From: Faucicola mancuniensis
GTDB lineage: Bacteria > Pseudomonadota > Gammaproteobacteria > Pseudomonadales > Moraxellaceae
Assembly: GCF_046523945.1 (NCBI RefSeq)
Contig: NZ_CP171363.1
Location: forward strand, 2,356,001-2,420,000
DNA length: 64,000 nt
Direction: 5' to 3'
Position numbers and translations under genes: made by a program. Under the pieces are notes generated by a model. That model had not been told where the DNA came from, ran no database searches, and worked only from the letters and a program-made list of their open reading frames with translations. Of the stretch, positions 27,576 to 36,461 are shown piece by piece (position 1 is the first letter of the stretch; every line of letters begins with the position of its first letter).

Positions 27576-29075
27576 ATGGATTTAGAAACGCTGGTGGGTA
27601 AAATTAACGATGTGATATGGAGTCCTGTCTTTATCGCTATTTGTTTGGGCGTTGGGCTGTGGTTCTCGCTTCGTGGGCGATTTTTACAAGTCCGCCATTT
27701 TGGTAACATGATTCGCCTGTTAATGGACGGCAAAAGCACCGACCAAGGCGTATCATCGTTTCAAGCCTTAGCCATGTCGCTGGCTGGGCGTGTGGGCACA
27801 GGGAATATCGCAGGGGTCGCGACTGCTATCACCTTTGGTGGTCCAGGTGCGTTGTTTTGGATGTGGATGGTGGCGTTTTTGGGTGCAAGTACTGCATTTG
27901 TAGAATCTACCCTTGCCCAAATTTACAAAGAAAAAGACGAGAACGGCTTTTTTATTGGTGGTCCTGCGTATTATTTTGAAAAAGGTTTGGGACAAAAATG
28001 GTATGGCTTGTTGTTTGCCATTTCGATGTTTATCTCCTCAGGTCTGTTATTACCTGGCGTACAAGCCAACTCGATTGCCTCTGCAATGACTAATTCATTT
28101 GGTATGCCATCAACAGTTACCGCAGCCATTTTGGCGATTTTGATTGGTTTTATCATTTTTGGTGGGGTAAAACGTATTGCTGCGGCGGCTGAATTGATTG
28201 TGCCGTTTATGGCGTTAGCGTATATCATTGTTGCTTTAGTTATTATTATTTTACACATCAGTCAATTGCCTGATATTTTAGGCTTGGTTTTCCGTTCTGC
28301 ATTTGGCTTGGAAGCAGGTTTTGGTGCGGTTTTAGGGTTGGCAATTCAATGGGGTGTTAAACGTGGTTTATACTCTAACGAAGCAGGTCAAGGTACAGGC
28401 CTACACCCATCGGCAGCCGCTGACGTGTCGCACCCAGCCAAACAAGGCTTGGTACAAGCGTTCTCTGTTTATGTTGATACCTTATTTGTCTGTTCGGCGA
28501 CAGGTTTTATGTTGTTAATCACAGGCTTTTACAACGTACAAGACCCTAGCAAGCCTGACTCTTATTTATATCAAGGCGTAAAAGGCGTAGCGGCAGGACC
28601 AGGCTATGTGCAAACTGCAATGGAAAACATCATGCCGGGCTTTGGCTCTATCTTTGTGGCAATTGCGTTGTTTTTCTTTGCTTTCACCACGATTATGGCT
28701 TACTACTACTATGCTGAAACCAATATCCGCTATTTACAACGCACCTTAAAAATGGACTGGGCAATTCCTGTGTTAAAAATCATCTTTTTGGCGGTTGTTG
28801 TGTATGGTACGGTGAAAACGGCTAATTTGGCGTGGGCGTTGGGCGATGCAGGTGCTGGCTTAACAGCTTGGTTAAACATTTTGGGTATTTTATTTTTACA
28901 AAAACACGCTTTTAATGCGTTAAAAGATTATGAAAATCAAGTCAAAGCAGGCAAAGACCCAATTTATGATGCAAAAGCCAATGGCGTAAACAATGCCCCA
29001 ATTTGGGACGAAATCGGCGAAAAATATCGCAAAGATGAAATTGAACACCCAAATAAAACGCATTTTGTGCCTTAA
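27576..29075 (+). CDS. AGCS-family sodium:alanine/glycine symporter
   Basis: 499 residues and about eleven membrane helices. Family signatures are SFQALAMSLAGRVGTGNIAG near the N-terminus, FWMWMVAFLGASTAFVESTLA and the GLYSNEAGQGTGLH loop. The start at ATG 27576 follows GGGAGGAAG; an earlier TTG lacks support. Substrate is probably alanine, glycine or glutamine. It is the last intact host gene before the prophage. Confidence 0.92.
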   Translation: MDLETLVGKINDVIWSPVFIAICLGVGLWFSLRGRFLQVRHFGNMIRLLMDGKSTDQGVSSFQALAMSLAGRVGTGNIAGVATAITFGGPGALFWMWMVAFLGASTAFVESTLAQIYKEKDENGFFIGGPAYYFEKGLGQKWYGLLFAISMFISSGLLLPGVQANSIASAMTNSFGMPSTVTAAILAILIGFIIFGGVKRIAAAAELIVPFMALAYIIVALVIIILHISQLPDILGLVFRSAFGLEAGFGAVLGLAIQWGVKRGLYSNEAGQGTGLHPSAAADVSHPAKQGLVQAFSVYVDTLFVCSATGFMLLITGFYNVQDPSKPDSYLYQGVKGVAAGPGYVQTAMENIMPGFGSIFVAIALFFFAFTTIMAYYYYAETNIRYLQRTLKMDWAIPVLKIIFLAVVVYGTVKTANLAWALGDAGAGLTAWLNILGILFLQKHAFNALKDYENQVKAGKDPIYDAKANGVNNAPIWDEIGEKYRKDEIEHPNKTHFVP

Positions 29076-29105
29076 TTTTCAACTATTTTTAACAAAAACA
29101 GTTGT

Positions 29106-29142
29106 AAAAAAAAACGCTATTTTGACAATGGCGTTTTTTTTA
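29106..29142. terminator. Bidirectional terminator between symporter and LysR remnant
   Basis: AAACGC pairs with GCGTTT around a 13-nt loop, flanked by A and T runs (29106-29115 and 29131-29140). It serves the convergent symporter and lysR genes. Confidence 0.8.
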
Positions 29143-29290
29143 TTAAGCTTCATCACCATTCAAATATTTATGCAAAAAATCAATTAGCAAGCGAATTTTT
29201 GAGCTTAAAAACGCCCGACTCATATACACAGCGTACAATGGCACAGCATTATGATGCCCGCCGCGAAAAATCTCGCTCATTTTTGCAATA
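29143..29290 (-). pseudogene. LysR-family regulator, C-terminal remnant
   Basis: The last ~45 codons encode GGHHNAVPLYAVYMSRAFLS then SKIRLLIDFLHKYLNG, the characteristic C-terminal strand and helix of LysR-type regulators. The DNA-binding part is absent, and upstream sequence on the same strand becomes phage-like between about 29270 and 29340. The simplest reading is prophage insertion into lysR; the other half should lie beyond the right edge of the window. Confidence 0.65.
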
Positions 29291-29373
29291 AATCCCTTCA
29301 TTAACTTCTTACACTGGGTGCAACACCCTTTCATTTGTGGCTTAGGTAGGGTCAGATAATTTCTTTTGTATTC

Positions 29374-29856
29374 CTACCTAACAACCAAATAATTCACAAA
29401 CCCCATATCGTCCACGCAGCTGACCGCACGAAAGCCCAATGTATCAGCTATTCTGCCCCTTAACCGCCAAATTTCACTGTCATACTCATTTTCATCACCA
29501 AAATATTCACCCCTAAAACGAGGGATAAGATGAGGTAGAATTTCATGAGTGTTGTGTTGGTAGGCAACAGCAAAGGTGATTTGTTTGGCAAGGGCGTCAT
29601 CGTCTATTTTAAGCTCTTTTTTGATGACTTCTACCGCTTTATCCCCAACCAAATCTTGATTGTTAGCGATTTCTTTGATGGGTATGCGGTAGCTGTGCAA
29701 ATATTCGCCATAACGCTTGGCAATTTCCTTGTCTTGTGTGGCACAAATACCATCATAGCGATTGGCAGACCGAGTGCATCCGATAAACAAGCTACCGTTT
29801 TTGATTTTGACTTTGGTTTTATTAAAACTGCCGTGATATAGGGTAAGATAGTTCAT
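29374..29856 (-). CDS. Phage accessory protein, possibly ADP-ribosyltransferase-like
   Basis: 160 residues. The N-terminus YLTLYHGSFNKTKVKIKNG, then GICATQDKEIAKRYGEYLHS, follows the H-G-S/T, then AT.D...A..YG pattern of ART/PARP-like folds. The C-terminal half has charged helices and ends NYLVVR. No clear catalytic Glu motif is visible. It is the last gene before the prophage end, the place where Mu carries mom. Function inferred and weak; otherwise a hypothetical accessory gene. Confidence 0.6.
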   Translation of the reverse strand: MNYLTLYHGSFNKTKVKIKNGSLFIGCTRSANRYDGICATQDKEIAKRYGEYLHSYRIPIKEIANNQDLVGDKAVEVIKKELKIDDDALAKQITFAVAYQHNTHEILPHLIPRFRGEYFGDENEYDSEIWRLRGRIADTLGFRAVSCVDDMGFVNYLVVR

Positions 29857-29910
29857 TGTAAGATTTTTTGGTTAATTTGTCTCATTATAGCAGGATAAAA
29901 AGCCAAAAAC

Positions 29911-29945
29911 AAAGCACCCCAAACTTTACGCTTGGGGTGCTTTTT
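29911..29945 (-). terminator. Strong hairpin terminator between two accessory genes
   Basis: AAAGCACCCCAA pairs with TTGGGGTGCTTT (29911-29922 with 29932-29943), with A/T runs on both sides. The core CCCCAAGCGTAAA on the minus strand also occurs in the hairpin at 60139-60166. Confidence 0.9.
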
Positions 29946-29956
29946 GTCCTACTTGG

Positions 29957-30403
29957 CTACTGCAAAAACTTGATAATCTCCACCAGTTTATCCTCGATGT
30001 GACGAACGACGAGCTTTTCGACTTGGCTTTGTTTGTCAAAATTAAGGTTGATTTGATGTTCCGCTAATTTTTCTTTGATGAGCTTAAAGTAGATGTCAAT
30101 CATCGTGGTGTCGGTTGGTTCTTGGATTGTTTCATCTTGCTTAGTGCTTGCCCGAGCAATCAAGGCGTATTTCTTTAAGCAAACATTCAATTCATCAAGG
30201 TTCTGGATTTCAAAGTTTTCAATGACTTCATTACACTCATCGTCTTCCCAAACCGTCAAAAACACCTGCTTGTCAGTAACTTTGCCAATAATCAAATAAC
30301 AATTGACACCCCGAAACCAAAGCACGCCATCGTCCATCTCGCAGTCAAAATCTACCACACCATACTCTTGGATAAAATTTGAAACCGTTTGAATATCTAA
30401 CAT
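29957..30403 (-). CDS. Hypothetical phage protein, acidic
   Basis: 148 residues. Acidic N-terminal half (FDCEMDDGVLWFRGVNCYLI, then VWEDDECNEVIENFEI), probably a small alpha/beta domain, and a helical C-terminal region (IDIYFKLIKEKLAEHQINLN). No family recognised. It is followed by a strong terminator and sits in the accessory end of the phage. Confidence 0.6.
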   Translation of the reverse strand: MLDIQTVSNFIQEYGVVDFDCEMDDGVLWFRGVNCYLIIGKVTDKQVFLTVWEDDECNEVIENFEIQNLDELNVCLKKYALIARASTKQDETIQEPTDTTMIDIYFKLIKEKLAEHQINLNFDKQSQVEKLVVRHIEDKLVEIIKFLQ

Positions 30404-30493
30404 CGCATTTACCTTTAACTTGTTAATTTATAAGGCACATACTGCCGTACTCATAGAGCGTAGTCCAGTCTTTTTGCAATGAATTTTCACTTT

Positions 30494-31360
30494 TTAAAAC
30501 TTAACCAAAATATTATCCTCATAGCCAATTTGTGCGTTAATGCGAGCATTGACAACAATCCGCTCAAAGCCCCCAACTCTTTGCCAAGTCGGTGGCTCGT
30601 ACTGCTCTACATAAGCCATATAATCCATCAACTCGCTTTTGGTGGAGCTAAAAAAGATAAAGGGTGGACTCACAAACTGCATAAGCCTTAAAAACTTCGT
30701 CATACCAAAATAGCCGTGCTTGGCATAAGCCCCCTGTGCGGTGCATAGATAAGGTGGGTCAAGTAGAAGCAAGCAATTTGGCGTATCTTGGTATTTTTGT
30801 AACAGCTTTTCAAAATCTAGGCATTCAATGATAAGACCTTCCAGATAGCCATCTGCATTTGGATAATCAGTTTTGACAATGCGGTTGTAAAAGGTACTTT
30901 CGGCTAAAAATTCGTCCAAATTAGCAACTTGACGACCGCTAAACAATAGCCAACCTGCCAAGGTTTGCACATCAACAAACGTCCCGTTGTCAGCACTTTT
31001 ACGGATATGGTCTAGGACTTTGGTTTTGGCGGTAGACGATAGTTTGATATTTCTTGGCTCGTCTTTTAAGATTTCAAACAGCTCTTGGCGTAAGCGATTG
31101 GTGGCGGGAATATGAGCCAAACGCTCGACATAGCCATCAAAGTCGTTATAAATAACAGTCGCCTTTGGCAAGATACGCTTGGCATTGTGAGCAAGTAGCC
31201 CAGAACCGCCAAAGACATCAAGCACGGTCAAGCCCTCTCCATCATTTGAGACATTGTCTTTTAAGATTTTTTCAAAGTGCCTTAAAAACATTCGCTTTTG
31301 CCCTGTAAATGGCAAAGGGGCGGTTTTGTGGTGTTTGGTAGAAAGTGAATTGAGTGTCAT
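30494..31360 (-). CDS. DNA N6-adenine methyltransferase (D12/Dam-like)
   Basis: 288 residues. AdoMet-binding motif I is VLDVFGGSGLLAHNAKR (about 45-61) and catalytic motif IV is LLLDPPYLCTAQG (about 198-210). The TGQKRMFLRHF start is typical of this phage group. It probably protects phage DNA from host restriction, standing in for Mom. No cognate restriction enzyme lies nearby, so it is a solitary methylase. Confidence 0.87.
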   Translation of the reverse strand: MTLNSLSTKHHKTAPLPFTGQKRMFLRHFEKILKDNVSNDGEGLTVLDVFGGSGLLAHNAKRILPKATVIYNDFDGYVERLAHIPATNRLRQELFEILKDEPRNIKLSSTAKTKVLDHIRKSADNGTFVDVQTLAGWLLFSGRQVANLDEFLAESTFYNRIVKTDYPNADGYLEGLIIECLDFEKLLQKYQDTPNCLLLLDPPYLCTAQGAYAKHGYFGMTKFLRLMQFVSPPFIFFSSTKSELMDYMAYVEQYEPPTWQRVGGFERIVVNARINAQIGYEDNILVKF

Positions 31361-31431
31361 AAACTTATCCTTTTAAAGTTAAAGGCGTTCAGGACACTCA
31401 AAGCGTTTGGATTATTGGGATTTGGGTTAGG

Positions 31432-32382
31432 TTAGGAATAAAAAGCTGTCATCAAGTGGCTTGCGATAAACTGTGCAACTTGCGGACAGACGGCGTTTCC
31501 CGCAGCCCTAGCTTCACAAGCGTTGGTCTCATCCAATCCTTTGCAAAGCCCATCATTGATAGTCGTTCGCTCCCTGACAGCCATCTGATGCCGTCCGTTT
31601 GGCACAGCGACGATATCGGCACAATTGATGTTGATGGCGGATGAGCCGACCCCTGCCAGTAGCGTATGGTGTGCGTCCGCCCAGCACGATTGCGATTCAG
31701 TCTTGCCACAAATGCGTTCCACTGACCCCAAGTCAGCCATAAACTCAGCTGGTGGGTATGCTCCCAAACCTGCGACCAAGAATACCCTACGGCGTTTTTG
31801 GGGGACTCCGAAATAACGGCTGTCCAGCACTCGCCAAAATCCCACATACCCGCATTGGGCAAGCGTTTAAATGACTGTTTGTAGGTCTTTGCCATCGTTG
31901 GAATTGATGAGACCTGTGACATTTTCAAGCACGACAAATCTTGGCTTAATTGCTTGGATAATACCGACAGCGTCAAAGAACAAGCCTGTGCGTTTGCCGT
32001 TAAGTCCTGCTCGTTTTCCTGCCATTGACACATCTTGGCAGGGGAAACCACCGATGATGACATCAACGGCTCCGCCATTTGGCAAGGCTTGGAGTTTGGG
32101 CAAACAGGTTTGGACATCGTCAAACTGGGTGGCGTGTGGGAAACGGTCTGATAAAACCGCTCGGCAAATGGGGTCAATTTCCACTTGCCAGCTGGTTGAA
32201 AAACCTGCCCACTCAAATCCCAAGTCAAATCCGCCAATGCCAGCAAAGAGACTGCCGACACTGGGTTTGGATTTTGGGGATTGTTTGGTATTAGGGGCGG
32301 ACTGGGTCGATTGGCTTTTGATTTGAATTTTACCTAAGCCAATGGCAAGTAGTTTTTTACAATTTGTGCAACGAAGTTTCAT
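31432..32382 (-). pseudogene. Com-like finger fused to C5-cytosine methyltransferase, with in-frame stop
   Basis: One frame of 316 codons with a TAA at 31867-31869. The N-terminus MKLRCTNCKKLLAIG resembles Mu Com, the zinc-finger translational activator of mom, but the second Cys pair is missing. The C5-methylase follows: motif I LFAGIGGFDLGFE, catalytic GGFPCQDVS, VVLENV, then, beyond the stop, FGVPQKRRRVFLVA and GNAVCPQVA. The stop sits where a Gln codon (CAA to TAA) would fit, in DLQTVI-TLAQCGY. Unless the stop is read through, motifs VIII and X are lost and the enzyme is inactive. Confidence 0.82.
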
Positions 32383-32540
32383 TTTTTGCGTAATCCTATG
32401 GATTTTGTGGTAGAATAATACCGCTTAGCTAAGCAGGCGGTTCTTTGGGCTTACGCACTCAACCTGCGTGGCTGGTATGGCAATGCTCCAACATTGTCAT
32501 ACCGACCGTCTTTATCTTTTTTTGCTTAATCTAAATCACT
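32383..32540. promoter_or_regulatory. Regulatory gap with two dyads upstream of the methyltransferase
   Basis: Between the methylase start and the M15 peptidase lies a perfect palindrome GCTTAGCTAAGC (32423-32434). Further out is a long imperfect hairpin, GGTATGGCAATG with CATTGTCATACC (about 32476-32505). A promoter must lie here if the methylase genes are separately regulated. No T run follows the hairpin on the minus strand, so it is not an obvious terminator. Confidence 0.4.
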
Positions 32541-33059
32541 TTACTCTCCTTGCAATCCCTGTAAATACACGGTCTTACTGCCTTTTTTGATGGCGGTCAA
32601 AACTTGATTTCTTTGACCGATACCATCTTTTTTAAAGCCAATATGCACCCACGCCCCATCTCCCCTTTCAGGAAACTCCAAAATCAGCTGGTCAAAGGCA
32701 ATCAAGCCTTTGTCTCGCATTTGCAAAATTTCTTTGGCAAAATCACTTGATATAAAGCCTGTGGCATCACAATCGGCTGCTAAACCAAAACGATGAGCCG
32801 ATGTGGGGCTACCACCTACCAGCTTATTCACTCTTTCACTGCGATAACAGGAAGTTACGATGATGGCGATGGGCTTTTGGTATTTGTCATTTAAATAAGC
32901 ACGCACCTTTTCTAATTGTTGGGCGGTATAGATAAGGTTGGCAAGCTCATCGGGGTTTGGCGTGTTATCGATGCCGTGCCGTCTGGCAGTTTCGCTTCTT
33001 GTCAGCTCACGGTAGCTAAAATGCGGTGTGATTTGGGTTGGGTAAGCGTTTGTTGGCAT
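32541..33059 (-). CDS. Peptidase M15 family endolysin
   Basis: 172 residues with the M15A zinc-peptidase pattern: SAHRFGLAADCD (first His and Asp ligands) and AWVHIG (last His). The N-terminal FSYRELTRSETA segment is typical of phage M15 lysins. It cleaves cross-links in peptidoglycan at lysis. It lies next to a second cell-wall-type enzyme gene at the distal end of the tail arm, not near the holin-like gene on the other arm. Confidence 0.87.
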   Translation of the reverse strand: MPTNAYPTQITPHFSYRELTRSETARRHGIDNTPNPDELANLIYTAQQLEKVRAYLNDKYQKPIAIIVTSCYRSERVNKLVGGSPTSAHRFGLAADCDATGFISSDFAKEILQMRDKGLIAFDQLILEFPERGDGAWVHIGFKKDGIGQRNQVLTAIKKGSKTVYLQGLQGE

Positions 33060-33080
33060 TGATTTCTCCTAAATAAAAAA

Positions 33081-33536
33081 TTAGTTATCCAAAATGGATA
33101 AATGACGGACAATCTCGGCAAGCTGATTGGGGCTAAACCGAAAGCCTTGATTTGACCCAAAAATGGCGTTATAGCACCACTCAGAACAAAAGAATTTATC
33201 TGCGTTTTGTGGTAGTCCCGCCACACAGCCCAACGCCCCTAAAAGGTCATAATCCGAGCCGTGATTTTGTCGGTAATAGCGGGTAATTTGTTCGGGCGAA
33301 ATGCCGTCAAGGGCGATTAAGTCCCATTTGTCAGGACTTAAGGGCATTATTTTGGTGCGGACACCACCTTCACGCACGCTTGATGAATAGCATTGATAGC
33401 GTCCGTCAGGCAAGGCAATGGCAATCTCAGTATGACTGTATTTGCCACGAGTAAAAAAGCGGGTAATGCCATCGCACAGACGGTGAGCGAGCTTATCGCC
33501 ACGCCCACGGTAACAGGCAAGATAGACTTTATTCAT
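33081..33536 (-). CDS. Permuted NlpC/P60-like (YiiX-type) protein
   Basis: 151 residues. KYSHTEIAIALPDG has the Ser-His segment and FFCSEWCYNAIFG the cysteine segment of the circularly permuted NlpC/P60 papain-like group, where His precedes Cys. Probably a cell-wall or lipid-modifying hydrolase made late. It overlaps the tail-fibre assembly gene by 8 bp. Confidence 0.72.
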   Translation of the reverse strand: MNKVYLACYRGRGDKLAHRLCDGITRFFTRGKYSHTEIAIALPDGRYQCYSSSVREGGVRTKIMPLSPDKWDLIALDGISPEQITRYYRQNHGSDYDLLGALGCVAGLPQNADKFFCSEWCYNAIFGSNQGFRFSPNQLAEIVRHLSILDN

Positions 33537-34110
33537 TGGTTACTCCTTGTTCGTAAATGGCTGTCCACCCCTTTGAATAATCGTATTCCAAGGGATTTTG
33601 TGCCTGCAACATTGCCAAACGGTGCTTTTCGGCATTGGCAAAGTCAGCTTGTTCAGCTTGCAAAATCGTCATCGCAAGTTCAGTCAAAAGTGGTTTGGTT
33701 AATTTGACAAAACTGTTATCCATCGTTTTCCACATCAAATCTGCTGGCAATTCTGGCAAGATTTGCAAGGCTAGGTACTGCGTACGAGAGCTGTCATCAG
33801 TATGAAACCATTTGCCCACCGATTTGACATAGACCCCGCCACGAGTGATGGTGTGGCGTTTTTGTTTTATTTGTTCCCAAATGTCGGCTTGGTGTCGTTT
33901 TTTGATGGCTTTTGGGTCAATCGGTGCGTCATTAAAAACAAATTTACCATCAATAAAGCGTGTGTCGCCCTTGTGATTTTGGCAATATTGCTGATAATCT
34001 TCATCGCTCACAGTAATCAAATTGTCTATATCTATGTTGTATAGAAATAACAAATCGCCATCAATCAACTCAAAACGCCCATCATCATCTATCAAATGAA
34101 TGTAATACAT
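33529..34110 (-). CDS. Tail fibre assembly protein (DUF4376)
   Basis: 193 residues. The C-terminal half (KAIKKRHQADIWEQIKQKRH, GGVYVKSVGKWFHTDDSSR) is the DUF4376 domain of phage tail-fibre assembly chaperones. It touches the stop of the fibre gene. Confidence 0.85.
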   Translation of the reverse strand: MYYIHLIDDDGRFELIDGDLLFLYNIDIDNLITVSDEDYQQYCQNHKGDTRFIDGKFVFNDAPIDPKAIKKRHQADIWEQIKQKRHTITRGGVYVKSVGKWFHTDDSSRTQYLALQILPELPADLMWKTMDNSFVKLTKPLLTELAMTILQAEQADFANAEKHRLAMLQAQNPLEYDYSKGWTAIYEQGVTNE

Positions 34111-36449
34111 TAATAACCCTCCACAATCACAAATAAGTCAATATGTTCAGACGCACCACCGTGCATTCTTGATAAGTTGAGCCAGACATTGCTTTTATCG
34201 ATACCTTGATTGCGAAATGCCCAAGCCACTTCGTGTTCGGCTGCTTCTGATGAAAATTGAGCTGATGAAGTGGTGTTGCTACTTCGCATTGTTTGAGCTT
34301 GTACAGATAAGATTTTGTTTGGCATAGCCGTCCATAGAGCAATTGGAATTCTATAGTTGGCAATATTGTGATTTTGATAGCCTACCGCATTGTCATCTCG
34401 CCCAAACCACAAATCCCTAAAATGTTTCAAGTGAAAATATTGTCTAATTAAGCCATCAGCGGACACCACCACTTGACCTGTCATCTCTATGTTATTGGTT
34501 TCGTCGTCAAATGCTATTGCCCAACCGCTTATGGTGCGATTGAAGTATCGTACGGTTGCCTTGGTTAATGTAGTCGCCAAACTCACATTCCCCGACCCAT
34601 CAAAATTCACACTGCCAGTTACCGCCCCTGTTAAGGAAATGTTACGGGCGGTTTGAAGTTTAGTGGCAGTGGCAGCATTGCCATTTAAGATCACATTGTT
34701 GTTTCTGGTGTCCCACAAAAAAGGACGAGTATCATCCCATTTGCCATTTGGGTCTCCATCTGGTGTTTTAAGCAGATAAAACACATCGCCATCATAACGA
34801 AAAAATACCGAACGGTTTCTGTAGAAGTTTTTAATGCGAAAGCCATTGTCTTGAGTTGTGACCACTTCTTGACTAAAAGTCTTGTTACCGTCAATGGTTT
34901 GATTATCACGAGTTTTAACAAAATACTCATGCAAATGTCCATAAGCGTGAGAATGTAAGCCTTCTGCATATACAGTCAGTCCTGCCACACGACGGTCTTG
35001 GGTATCGTTACCAGCAGGGGTAACAAGTAACTTGGTGTCGTATTTTCCATTACCTAGTGATACTACTTGCATACCACCCTTACAAATACCGCCAACGCAA
35101 GCGTCATAAAAAATGTGTTTATTTGGGGTTTTATTATTGATTGACATGCCAACCCACTCATTACCATAATCCAATCGTAAATGCCCCGTCATTGTGTCGC
35201 CAGTTTTATTGGTTTTTCCTGCAATATCCTGCAACATAGAATTGGTTGCCCAAATAACACTATTGTTAGTATCATAAAAGACTAGATTTTTATCATTTTG
35301 TAATGCAAGTCTATGACCGTGTACGCTATATAGGTTTACCGCGTCAAAATTGATAAGAATTCGGTTTTTATTATCAACTTTGATATTAAGTATTCCATCT
35401 TGTGGAAATTCAATCCCTGTGTCATTGTCATTTGCACCCTTAACACCTGAATTTGGAACATAAAGCGTACCTGTCAAGACTCCGCCTGCCTTATCCAATT
35501 TGCCATCTTGCAAGGTTTTGCCCTGCAAAGCAGTCAAGGCTTCGCTCTGGCTAGTGCTACTTAGGGTATTGTTGAGTCTTACAATACCTATGGTATTCGT
35601 GCTTGCACTTGGTACACCTGTGATGTCGCCCCAAGCATGATTATGGTTGCTTGGTGTAAAAGTGCTAGGCTTGCCATCAATCGCACTCCAACTGTGGCGG
35701 TGCTGACTATTGGCTTTTTTAATAAGTTCGGCATTCGTCCAGCTTTGGTAAGCAATGGTCTCGTCTTGATCGGATTTAACCAAGTCATAAAATCGTCTTG
35801 TGCCATTATCGTCCTGTAAAAAACGAATACCAAGACCGCCATTTTGGGCAGATTTATAGTTGGGGTTTGCTTCAATAAACCATTGACTACCATCTGACAA
35901 GGGGAAATGAAGTTTTGCCCATTCATTATTTGTAATATTTAATCTGCCAGCTAAAATTTGATGACCTTGATTGCCAAGTTTTCTATCATTCAACACCTTA
36001 CCCTGATTGGCTGTCAAAGCCTGATTGGTTGCCGTACTTGTCAAGGTATCGTTGAGCTGAACAATGCCTTGCGTTGTAGTGCTTGCCTTATCAATCTCGT
36101 GGCTATGGGTGTTGGAGATAGCGGTGTTAATACTGGTGGCGGTGATTTTACTTGGCGTGCCAAGAGCAAGGGTGCGAGAGGCTGACAAATCACCACCGCC
36201 TGTCAAGCCATTGCCTGCAGTAAATTGTACCGCTTTGTCTGCCTTGGCGTTATTAGCATTTGCAATCGATTGATTGATTTCGCCAATCTGCCTTGCCAGC
36301 TCATTTTTTAGCCACAGCGTGCGATTGGCAAGCTGTCTTGGAGCTCTATTGTCAATACCGTTTTCGCCGCCCATCACAGGGTCTGAAGTTTCAAGCTGAT
36401 AAATACCAGCTTCCCAAGTGCTTGTTTCTCTAAGGTTTGCCATAGTCAT
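34110..36449 (-). CDS. Tail fibre protein
   Basis: 779 residues. The N-terminus (TSTWEAGIYQLETSDPVMGG, RAPRQLANRTLWLKNELA) is the baseplate-attachment domain of Mu/P2-like fibres. Repeated GIVQLNDTLTSTATNQALTA/GIVRLNNTLSSTSQSEALTA and GKVLND/GKTLQDGKLD motifs follow, and a variable C-terminus probably binds the receptor. No invertase or alternative fibre end is seen nearby. The ATG at 36449 has GGA upstream; 36443 is an alternative. Confidence 0.88.
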   Translation of the reverse strand: MTMANLRETSTWEAGIYQLETSDPVMGGENGIDNRAPRQLANRTLWLKNELARQIGEINQSIANANNAKADKAVQFTAGNGLTGGGDLSASRTLALGTPSKITATSINTAISNTHSHEIDKASTTTQGIVQLNDTLTSTATNQALTANQGKVLNDRKLGNQGHQILAGRLNITNNEWAKLHFPLSDGSQWFIEANPNYKSAQNGGLGIRFLQDDNGTRRFYDLVKSDQDETIAYQSWTNAELIKKANSQHRHSWSAIDGKPSTFTPSNHNHAWGDITGVPSASTNTIGIVRLNNTLSSTSQSEALTALQGKTLQDGKLDKAGGVLTGTLYVPNSGVKGANDNDTGIEFPQDGILNIKVDNKNRILINFDAVNLYSVHGHRLALQNDKNLVFYDTNNSVIWATNSMLQDIAGKTNKTGDTMTGHLRLDYGNEWVGMSINNKTPNKHIFYDACVGGICKGGMQVVSLGNGKYDTKLLVTPAGNDTQDRRVAGLTVYAEGLHSHAYGHLHEYFVKTRDNQTIDGNKTFSQEVVTTQDNGFRIKNFYRNRSVFFRYDGDVFYLLKTPDGDPNGKWDDTRPFLWDTRNNNVILNGNAATATKLQTARNISLTGAVTGSVNFDGSGNVSLATTLTKATVRYFNRTISGWAIAFDDETNNIEMTGQVVVSADGLIRQYFHLKHFRDLWFGRDDNAVGYQNHNIANYRIPIALWTAMPNKILSVQAQTMRSSNTTSSAQFSSEAAEHEVAWAFRNQGIDKSNVWLNLSRMHGGASEHIDLFVIVEGY

Positions 36450-36461
36450 TTTTCCAAAAAA

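Noticed and set aside
31452..32261. A 269-residue open frame inside the methylase region
   Set aside because: Same strand but a different frame from all methylase motifs, with no known domain.
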